A program made the translations under genes and the position numbers. A stretch of 64,000 bases of DNA, taken from NCBI GenBank assembly GCA_963682005.1, contig OY820914.1, forward strand, positions 3,968,001-4,032,000, in the 5' to 3' direction. Position 1 is the stretch's first letter. Each line of letters begins with the position of its first letter. Source of the DNA: CAIYUC01 sp963682005. Its GTDB lineage: Bacteria; Bacteroidota; Bacteroidia; Bacteroidales; FEN-979. Under the pieces are notes generated by a model. The model worked only from the letters and a program-made list of their open reading frames with translations. It was not told the origin of the DNA and did no database searches. Below are positions 42,846-49,915 of this stretch, piece by piece.

Positions 42846-43661
42846 CTAGCCCCCAATGTTAACCACAAATCCTGCATTTTCCAACAGGGCTATCATCTCG
42901 TTAAGATTGTTGTCATCAACTTTCAACGACGAATCAATGGGATATAGTCTGTTCATCCTTTTATATTTGTTCCCAGCAGTGGAATGAAAGGGGAGGAGGT
43001 TTATTTCAACTGGTGAACTGGTGAGTTGGTGAACTGGTGAGTTTTTTAATAAGGATTTGATTAAATGAATATTTTCACGTGTATCGGTGATTCCGGGGAT
43101 TACAGGGATCCGGATGATCACATGTTGTTTTTCCGAGATGAGGGATTTGAGGTTTTCAAGGATCTTGTGATTGGAAACGCCTGTATATTTAATGTGTTCC
43201 TGTTCATCCATCAGTTTGAGATCATACAGGAATGTATCAGTATATGGCATTATCTTCAGGAAAACTTCCTTTTCTGCATAGCCTGATGTATCGATGGCAA
43301 CATGAAAGCCTTGGTTTTTCAGCTCTTTTAACAATCCGAGGAGAAAACCGGGCTGGAACAAGGGTTCTCCACCTGAAATTGTGACCCCGCCCCTCGATTC
43401 ATCATAGAAGATCTGATCCTGCATTACCTGGGTCATCACCTCTCCGACGGTCATCCACCGGCCTGTTGCTTCTTCAATATGGTAAGATCTGTCACCGAGC
43501 GAAACGGTTTTAACATAAGATTCCGGATGACAGGCCTGGCTTTCGGGATTATGGCACCAATGGCACTTCAGCGGACACCCTTTAAAAAAGATGGTAGTCC
43601 GGATGCCGGGCCCATCGTGGATGGAGAACTTCCGGATGTCGAAGATCAATCCTTTATTCAC
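42846..43661 (-). CDS. Glycyl-radical enzyme activating protein (radical SAM, 271 aa)
   Basis: A GTG start at 43661 gives MNKGLIFDIRKFSIHDGPGI, the usual activase opening. The radical-SAM cluster motif CPLKCHWC (Cys29, 33, 36) and GGEP (97-100) are intact, with VAIDTSGYAEKE and LYDLKLMDEQEH. The region between them has only one more Cys (Cys44), so the eight-Cys ferredoxin insert seen in many dehydratase activases is missing. It presumably installs the glycyl radical on HypD. Residues about 206-218 (VHQLTSSPVE) are encoded by an internal tandem tract. The start overlaps the M64 stop by 8 bp. Confidence 0.92.
   Translation of the reverse strand: MNKGLIFDIRKFSIHDGPGIRTTIFFKGCPLKCHWCHNPESQACHPESYVKTVSLGDRSYHIEEATGRWMTVGEVMTQVMQDQIFYDESRGGVTISGGEPLFQPGFLLGLLKELKNQGFHVAIDTSGYAEKEVFLKIMPYTDTFLYDLKLMDEQEHIKYTGVSNHKILENLKSLISEKQHVIIRIPVIPGITDTRENIHLIKSLLKNSPVHQLTSSPVEINLLPFHSTAGNKYKRMNRLYPIDSSLKVDDNNLNEMIALLENAGFVVNIGG
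43007..43042. repeat. GGTGAACT-period tract inside the activase gene
   Basis: TTCAACTGGTGAACTGGTGA and GTTGGTGAACTGGTGAG give 8-10-bp-step words. In the sense (minus) strand it reads CTCACCAGTTCACCAACTC, without stop codons, and encodes the SPVHQLTSSPV loop. Confidence 0.75.
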
Positions 43662-44991
43662 TATAGAACTTTATCATCCGGCGGATCGCATCCTGGCACG
43701 CAGCACAGAACCCTGCTGCTTCATTCGAACGCATCCGGCAATCCCGTTGCGACCTGTAAAACCCTTTTTCAACATAACCGGCTCCTTCGAACATCCCGAT
43801 TGCGTCATCGTACTGAGGTGAATCAGGAGTTGGAATAGGGATACCAGGTGTTAATTGCGATTTCCATTTGGATCCGAAATCTACGTTATCGGTGATGTTC
43901 GGCTCCCAGGGCTCAACCGCAGGATTGTAATAATCAGTGTAGGATATCGTCAGGTCAACATATTCATCCGCAAGGCCGGCAAAAGAATGACCAAACTCAT
44001 GGATTGCAACCTTGGGGGCATAGAAGTTATCTGCCGTGCTTTCTGCATAATAGTTGAAGAATCCTCCACCTCCATAGATCTTGCTGTTGACGACCAGGAA
44101 AATGGCATCGTAGGGCACATTGGCAGCCACATCATAAACAGGCCAGGCGTCGGAGGTTGTGAGGTAACGATCCATATCAAAGGTGTAGAATGTGCTTTTT
44201 AACGCTGTATTCGCATAAATGCCTTTTCCCGGGACAGTGATTCCCTGGTCGGCAGATGGTGATTCTATTGCATAAAAATTAAACCTGTCCTTAAATTCGG
44301 AAAAAGGTTTTATTGCAAGAATAGAATCGGAAAGCCGCTTTGCATCTTCCAGGAATTTCGGCATTTCGTCTTTCGTGTACCCTTCTGCGATGAAAGCAAT
44401 ATCAGCTTTATCCTGCGGATCACCCGAATCCCGGAATTTTACAAATGGCAGACTGGTCATTTCATCACGCGCGATGAAATAGCTTTTGGGATTGATATAC
44501 ATTTCGTAAAGAGACGAGAATTGCCCGTTTGTGTTGTTCCGTTTCTCTATCCTGAAAAGGATGGTCTTTAAAGGGAAAGGCAGAATGGCTGTCTGGGAAT
44601 AAGCTTTCTTTATTTTCTTCGCTTCAACCGTTCCCTGCCATTCCTGGAAAAGGTTGCAGAATCCTTTGGAAAAGATAAGCCTGCCGGTAACAGAATCCGT
44701 TGCCGTGATCCTGAACGATCCATAATTGTAAGGATCAACCAGGTTTTTCCTCGGTCCGCCATAATGTGGTTCCTGCCTCATACTTGAGAAGAAAACAGTT
44801 GATTCATTCTTGTTGCCGGCCATGATGAAGTCAATCCGTAAGGTTTTGGGAAGAAAAAATTCACTAAAAGCGGATGTGGCAGATCCGGAGGCGGGCGTAA
44901 TCGTGATGGTTCCTGCATTTCCCTGTGAAAACAAGATTTCCGGACAAAGAGCGATAATTAGGAATGATGACAAAACAAAGAAATGCTTCAT
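43654..44991 (-). CDS. Secreted M64-family metallopeptidase (445 aa)
   Basis: Starting at 44991 gives the signal peptide MKHFFVLSSFLIIALCPEILFS (cleavage near SQG). The mature protein has an M64 N-terminal domain and the zinc motif VAIHEFGHSFAGLADEY (Glu catalytic, near residue 331), characteristic of family M64 (IgA peptidase type), then FGSKWKSQLTPG and a Cys-containing tail CRMRSNEAAGFCAACQ. M64 peptidases are extracellular endopeptidases. Its stop codon overlaps the start of the glycyl-radical activase by 8 bp, so translation of peptidase and activase is linked. That suggests supply of hydroxyproline-containing peptides, which is inference. Confidence 0.9.
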   Translation of the reverse strand: MKHFFVLSSFLIIALCPEILFSQGNAGTITITPASGSATSAFSEFFLPKTLRIDFIMAGNKNESTVFFSSMRQEPHYGGPRKNLVDPYNYGSFRITATDSVTGRLIFSKGFCNLFQEWQGTVEAKKIKKAYSQTAILPFPLKTILFRIEKRNNTNGQFSSLYEMYINPKSYFIARDEMTSLPFVKFRDSGDPQDKADIAFIAEGYTKDEMPKFLEDAKRLSDSILAIKPFSEFKDRFNFYAIESPSADQGITVPGKGIYANTALKSTFYTFDMDRYLTTSDAWPVYDVAANVPYDAIFLVVNSKIYGGGGFFNYYAESTADNFYAPKVAIHEFGHSFAGLADEYVDLTISYTDYYNPAVEPWEPNITDNVDFGSKWKSQLTPGIPIPTPDSPQYDDAIGMFEGAGYVEKGFYRSQRDCRMRSNEAAGFCAACQDAIRRMIKFYSE

Positions 44992-45046
44992 GGAATACTG
45001 GATTTTTCCTTCAACAACAAATAAATACATACATTTGAATGCAAGA

Positions 45047-45054
45047 CAAAATTA
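45047..45054 (-). promoter_or_regulatory. Bacteroidota -7 element TAATTTTG before M64 operon
   Basis: Plus-strand CAAAATTA, reading TAATTTTG in gene orientation, is a full TAnnTTTG match 56 bp upstream of the M64 start. No clear -33 TTG. It would drive M64-activase-hypD and possibly GH31. Confidence 0.4.
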
Positions 45055-45081
45055 GGAAAAAAAACCATTCAGAGACAGGAA

Positions 45082-45957
45082 TCATGCAGCTTTCAGCTGA
45101 ACGGTGACCATCCCCGTAAGCATCAGGAGGCAACCAGCGAGGGCTCTGAAGGAAAGATGTTCATCCAGGATCAGCCATCCTCCGATAGCAGCAAAGACCG
45201 ATTCAAAGCTGAGAATGATTGTCGCAAAGGTCGGATGAGCGTGCTTTTGCCCGATGATCTGCAAGGTGAATGCAACACCGACCGAAAGAATCCCTCCGTA
45301 TAAAACCGGTAAAGCGGCATCCATAATCCTGCTCCAGATGATTGTTTCAGTTGCAAAGGCCACGATAATGCTCAGAAATGCACAAATAGCGAACTGAACA
45401 CATGCCAATAAGTAAGAATCCATTTTAGGGGATAACCAGGCAATGATCAGCACATGAGCGGTGAAGGAAATGGCGCACAGGAACACCAGGAAATCCCCGT
45501 GATCCATGGTGAGATTTGATTTGATGCTCAGAAAATAGAGCCCGATGGCGGAAAGTGCAACGCCCACCCACATGAAAAGCTTTGTTCGATGGCCGAAAAA
45601 GATCCCTGCAACCGGTACAAAAACTACGTAAAGCCCGGTGATGAACCCTGCTTTTCCAGCTGTGGTGCTTTGAATCCCGACCTGCTGAAACGATGCGCCG
45701 CAAAACAGGACCAGGCCTGTGATGATGATCCCTGTTATTAATTTCGACATGCTGTTTTTTCCATCAGGGCGGATCAAGCCTGTCTTTTTACGCAGCAGCA
45801 CGACGGGCAAGAGGACGATCGAGCCCATCGCGAACCGAAGCGCATTGAAGGTGAACGGCCCCATGAAGTCCATCCCGATCCTCTGGGCCACGAAGGCAAA
45901 TCCCCAGATAACAGCGGCGAGCAGCAGGAGAAGGGTCGATTTCGTACTCTGATTCAT
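45082..45957 (-). CDS. EamA/DMT-family permease (291 aa)
   Basis: Ten hydrophobic helices in two repeated halves, with LLLLAAVIWGFAFVAQRIGM at the start and FAAIGGWLILDEHLSFRALA near the end, are typical of EamA-type drug/metabolite transporters. Substrate unknown. It lies between two operons with separate spacers and is probably expressed alone. Confidence 0.85.
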   Translation of the reverse strand: MNQSTKSTLLLLLAAVIWGFAFVAQRIGMDFMGPFTFNALRFAMGSIVLLPVVLLRKKTGLIRPDGKNSMSKLITGIIITGLVLFCGASFQQVGIQSTTAGKAGFITGLYVVFVPVAGIFFGHRTKLFMWVGVALSAIGLYFLSIKSNLTMDHGDFLVFLCAISFTAHVLIIAWLSPKMDSYLLACVQFAICAFLSIIVAFATETIIWSRIMDAALPVLYGGILSVGVAFTLQIIGQKHAHPTFATIILSFESVFAAIGGWLILDEHLSFRALAGCLLMLTGMVTVQLKAA

Positions 45958-45987
45958 GATTCGTTATTCATATATTTTTCAGGTGAA

Positions 45988-46018
45988 TTGGATGATGCTG
46001 GATGCGGGATGCTGGATG
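45988..46018. repeat. GATGCTGG-period tract, left arm of a dyad
   Basis: TTGGATGATGCTGGATGCGG and GATGCTGGATG repeat the words GATGCTG and GATGCGG in 7-8-bp steps. The reverse-complement words form the tract at 46093-46117. Confidence 0.65.
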
Positions 46019-46092
46019 TGTGGGAATTGAGTTTTGTGATTTGAATGTGATCTCTTTATCATATTTTGTTAACTTGCACGATTAATTTATTT

Positions 46093-46117
46093 CAGCATCC
46101 CGCATCCCGCATCATTC
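46093..46117. repeat. GCATCCC-period tract, right arm of a dyad, overlapping GH92 stop
   Basis: CAGCATCCCGCATCCCGCATC: on the minus strand GAATGATGCGGGATGCGGGATGC starts with the last GH92 codon GAA and its TGA stop. The tract therefore begins at the stop codon. Confidence 0.65.
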
Positions 46118-49042
46118 AATTAAGATTTCGTCTGCAAAGATCCAGGCCTTCGATCCTGCTCCGGGATGCCAGTCAGGACAGGTACCCCGGTTTATGGCAA
46201 TCACTTTGACATACCGGGCATTCTTCCCTTTAAATTCTGCACTGAAATCTTTTCTTGCTGAACCACTTTCATGCTCTGAAATGTTATTATCAACAGAAGT
46301 TGTTTTAGTGTACTCTTTTCCATCAGAAGAAAGATAGAATTCGACTTTCACCGGCATAAATATCCAGGAACCCTGGTCCTGGAGAAAACCCGCGCTGATT
46401 GTTCCGATATTCTGAACCTCCCCCAGGTCAATGATGGCCTCAAGGTTGACACCTTCATAACCTTGCCAGCTTCCTGTGCGGAAATCGGCACCGCCACGGA
46501 TGAAATCGACCAGGGCAAGGTCGCCTCCGGCAGCGTATTGGGGAGCGTACTTTGTTTTCAAGGTTATCTTCCGGTTTGCCGGGATCTTTGAGAAAGCAGC
46601 ATCAATCCCGAAACTCTGCGGCAGGTCCCTTTCTTTGCAGATCGCCCTGATCGTGGTGGTTTTGTCAATGATCAGGGGAGTGGTATAGACCGGGCTTTTT
46701 AAGGAAGGTTCAGTGCCGTCGGTTGTAAAATATATTTCTGAAGAAGGATGAATGGTTGACAGTTCAATTGTGTCTGCCACCAGAAAGGTACGTGAGCCTT
46801 TTACAATGGAAGGGACGGGTGTGATCAGTTCATCCTGTATTGCGGAAACCGGGTAATCGCCTTGTTTGGTGCCCCATTCCATATTCGGACGGGGGCCCAT
46901 GTTCAGGACGAGTTCCCCTCCGTTCATGATCGTTTCATGCGTGATGAACGATTTTTCAAATTTCCTTCCATCCATGGTTGCCGACTGGATATAATAATTC
47001 TGATCGCCGGCTTCAGCAACAACAGTGAATTTCCTGCCGTTCTCCAGGTTGATCGTCACCTTTGGGAAAAGAGGAGTGCCGATGACATAAATATTGGAAC
47101 CCGGTGTTACCGGGTAAAATCCCATCGCGCCGAAAACATACCAGGAAGACATCTGGCCGCAATCTTCATTTCCGCACAGACCATCTTTTTTATCCGTATA
47201 AAGCGTGTTTACGATCCGGTGAACCAATGCCTGTGTTTTCCAGGGTTGGCCTGCATAAGCATAGAGATATGCCATATGATGGCTTGGCTCGTTGCCCTGG
47301 GCGTACTGACCAATAAGACCGGTAATATCTGCCTGGTCGCGTCCGCTGGTTTTGCTGTCGGCACTGAAAAGAGCATCAAGCTTTTTCACGAATTCCGATT
47401 TACCTCCCATCATCCCCATCAGTCCTGAAATATCCTGAGGAACACAGAAACTGTACTGCCAGGCATTTGCTTCGGTGTAATTGAAGTTGACTTCAGAAGG
47501 ATCGAATGGTGAGAACCAGGTTTCATTCATCTTCGCACGCATGAACCCCGTTGACCGGTCAAAGATATTCTTGTAATACTGGGCCCTCCTGATAAAGGAC
47601 TTGTAATCATCCGCCTTTCCCAATGATTTGGCCACCTGGGCAATGCACCAGTCGTCATAGGAGTATTCAAGTGTCTTTGAAACAGATTCACCTTCCTGGT
47701 CTCCTGGTATATACCCTTTGGTTTTATAAAATTTCAGGCCAAGATGTTCCTGGTTTGCGCTATGTTTCATTGCTTCAAATGCCTTGTCTGCATCGAATCC
47801 TTTGATTCCTTTAAGGAAGGCATCCGCAATCACCGGGACTGAATGGTACCCGATCATGCAGCCGGTCTCATTTGCCGAAAGCTCCCATACAGGCAGCATT
47901 CCACCTTCCTGGTATTGTGTGATGAAGGTATTGATAATGTCGTTCGTCCGTTTCTGATCGATGACCGTAAAGAGGGGATGGGTCGCCCGGTAGGTATCCC
48001 AGAGTGAGAAAACGGTATAATAATCAAACCCTTTGGCTTCGTGTACCCGGAGATCCCGACCCCGGTAATGTCCGTCGACATCCAAATACAGGTTCGGGTT
48101 CAGCAACGCATGGTACAACGCCGTATAGAAAACCGTTCTCTGCTCCTTTGTTCCTCCCTCAATCATTATTTTTCCAAGCTCATGGTTCCACACTGATGCA
48201 GCATCTCGCGAAGCTTTTTCAAAATCCCAGCCGGGTATTTCTGCATCCAGGTTCTTCCTTGCCCCTTCAGCACTCACAGCAGAGATCCCGACCTTGACAA
48301 GGACTTGCTCCCCGTCCTTTGTAGCAAAAGAGAAATACGCTTTAATGTCGTTTCCGACAATCTCCTTTTTCATCGTTACCAGTTCGTTTCCGTCAGAAAT
48401 GGTATAGGATGTGAAAGGTTTGGAAAAACGGGCCACGAAGTACACGATTTGTTTCTCAGCCCAGGCGCTGGATATCCTCATTCCCTCCACCTCATTATCC
48501 CTGACAACCCTGATGGATGATCCAATCACCTTATCCCGGTGCTTCAGATCGAAAACGATGGAAGCATTGTCGGATTCCGGAAAGGTGTACCTGTGAAATC
48601 CTGCTCTGAGTGTTGCAGTCAGTTCTGCCTTGATCCGGCATCGGTCGAGAAAAACTTCGTAGTATCCCGGCAAAGCTTTTTCGGTTGCAGCCCTGAATGG
48701 TGAGGCATAACCGTAATTCTGCAGTACCACAGGTCCTGTAACCGGCATGACAAGGATATCGCCGTAATCCGAACAACCTGTCCCGCTCAGGTGTGTATGA
48801 CTGAAACCATAGATCACCGAATCGGTGCCATAATACCCGGAGCATCCATCCCAGCCGTCAAGCCTCGTATCAGGGCTTAGCTGAACCATCCCGAATGGCA
48901 TGCTTGCACCCGGGTATGTGTGTCCATGACCGCCCGTCCCGATGAAAGGATCCACAAGATCTGCAGGACGGATGGACTGGGAAAATGAATGTGCAGCGCA
49001 GATCATGCTGACACAAACCAGGAAACAACGAAGATGATTCAT
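46112..49042 (-). CDS. GH92 alpha-mannosidase with chitobiase-like and F5/8-type C-terminal domains (976 aa)
   Basis: A signal peptide (MNHLRCFLVCVSMICAAHSFS) is followed by DLVDPFIGTGGHGHTYPGAS, then GFSHTHLSGTGCSDYGDILV, LWDTYRATHPLFTVI and GNEDCGQMSSWYVFGAMGFY, all GH92 signatures. GH92 enzymes are Ca-dependent, inverting alpha-mannosidases that trim N-glycans or yeast mannan. Beyond the catalytic domain, residues about 770-850 form a CHB_HEX-like sandwich (IHPSSEIYFTTDGTEPS) and the C-terminus a F5/8 type C (discoidin-like) carbohydrate-binding module. It is last of the operon with GH2 and EEP; its ATG follows the EEP stop with no gap. Confidence 0.93.
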   Translation of the reverse strand: MNHLRCFLVCVSMICAAHSFSQSIRPADLVDPFIGTGGHGHTYPGASMPFGMVQLSPDTRLDGWDGCSGYYGTDSVIYGFSHTHLSGTGCSDYGDILVMPVTGPVVLQNYGYASPFRAATEKALPGYYEVFLDRCRIKAELTATLRAGFHRYTFPESDNASIVFDLKHRDKVIGSSIRVVRDNEVEGMRISSAWAEKQIVYFVARFSKPFTSYTISDGNELVTMKKEIVGNDIKAYFSFATKDGEQVLVKVGISAVSAEGARKNLDAEIPGWDFEKASRDAASVWNHELGKIMIEGGTKEQRTVFYTALYHALLNPNLYLDVDGHYRGRDLRVHEAKGFDYYTVFSLWDTYRATHPLFTVIDQKRTNDIINTFITQYQEGGMLPVWELSANETGCMIGYHSVPVIADAFLKGIKGFDADKAFEAMKHSANQEHLGLKFYKTKGYIPGDQEGESVSKTLEYSYDDWCIAQVAKSLGKADDYKSFIRRAQYYKNIFDRSTGFMRAKMNETWFSPFDPSEVNFNYTEANAWQYSFCVPQDISGLMGMMGGKSEFVKKLDALFSADSKTSGRDQADITGLIGQYAQGNEPSHHMAYLYAYAGQPWKTQALVHRIVNTLYTDKKDGLCGNEDCGQMSSWYVFGAMGFYPVTPGSNIYVIGTPLFPKVTINLENGRKFTVVAEAGDQNYYIQSATMDGRKFEKSFITHETIMNGGELVLNMGPRPNMEWGTKQGDYPVSAIQDELITPVPSIVKGSRTFLVADTIELSTIHPSSEIYFTTDGTEPSLKSPVYTTPLIIDKTTTIRAICKERDLPQSFGIDAAFSKIPANRKITLKTKYAPQYAAGGDLALVDFIRGGADFRTGSWQGYEGVNLEAIIDLGEVQNIGTISAGFLQDQGSWIFMPVKVEFYLSSDGKEYTKTTSVDNNISEHESGSARKDFSAEFKGKNARYVKVIAINRGTCPDWHPGAGSKAWIFADEILIE

Positions 49043-49915
49043 TTATTTTTTCTTGAGGATATCTATTTCAGCGAAGACTGGCAGGTGATCCGAAGGATAC
49101 AACCCGTTGGTATTATCTGTGATCACATGATATTTGCGGATTTTCAGATCCTTGTCATTCTTCAGAAAGATGAAATCAATGAGTTCACCTTTCCTGGGAT
49201 GGAAGGGGAATCCGACAAATGAAAATGAGACTTCCGAAGTGGTGTCACTCCCCATTAACCGTGAATCCGTTAACCTGAACTGGGGACTTGTGTTTGTAAG
49301 AATGGAATAGGCCATGTCAGATTTTGTCGAATTAAAATCGCCTGTCAGGATGACCGGAGTTTCAACGCCTGCCATCCTGCCAATCTGGTTGAGAAGGAGC
49401 CGGGCGCTTTCAATCCTGGCCTCTTCGCTTGCATGATCAAAATGTGTGTTCAGGATTAAAATCTCCTGGTTTGATTTACGTTCTCTTACTCTCATCCAGG
49501 AGACGATCCTTGTACAGGCCGAGTTCCATGATCTTGATCCCTGTTTTTCAGGGGTTTCGGAAAGCCAGAATGTTGAACTACCCTTCACTTCAAAGCGCTC
49601 CTTTTTATAAAAAATGGCACAGTATTCCCCCGAATCTTTGCCGTCATCCCTGCCGACGCCATACCAGGCATACCCTTTCAATCCTTCCTGAAGATCGTAC
49701 ACCTGGTCCTTCAATGCTTCCTGGATGCCGATCACATCGGGCTGGTATTTTGTGATGACCCCAAAAACCATCTCTTTCCTGTTTTCCCAGGAATAAAGAC
49801 TGTCAGCCGGATTATTATACCGGATATTAAAGGTCATGACCCTGAGGGATGACACCTGGGATAATGAGGAAAAGGAAATTAGAATGGAAAAAAGGAGGAG
49901 TGAAATCCTTGTCAT
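49043..49915 (-). CDS. Secreted endonuclease/exonuclease/phosphatase (EEP) family protein (290 aa)
   Basis: The start is placed at 49915 because ATG there overlaps the TGA of the GH2 gene (ATGA). The signal peptide is MTRISLLLFSILISFSSLSQ. EEP-fold motifs are VMTFNIRYN, PDVIGIQEAL, ILNTHFDHASEEAR, LTGDFNSTKSD and YPSDHLPVFAEI (metal and catalytic Asn, Glu, Asp, His). Extracellular EEP proteins inside mannosidase operons may be phosphodiesterases or phosphatases acting on phosphorylated glycans; that role is inference. Confidence 0.85.
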   Translation of the reverse strand: MTRISLLLFSILISFSSLSQVSSLRVMTFNIRYNNPADSLYSWENRKEMVFGVITKYQPDVIGIQEALKDQVYDLQEGLKGYAWYGVGRDDGKDSGEYCAIFYKKERFEVKGSSTFWLSETPEKQGSRSWNSACTRIVSWMRVRERKSNQEILILNTHFDHASEEARIESARLLLNQIGRMAGVETPVILTGDFNSTKSDMAYSILTNTSPQFRLTDSRLMGSDTTSEVSFSFVGFPFHPRKGELIDFIFLKNDKDLKIRKYHVITDNTNGLYPSDHLPVFAEIDILKKK

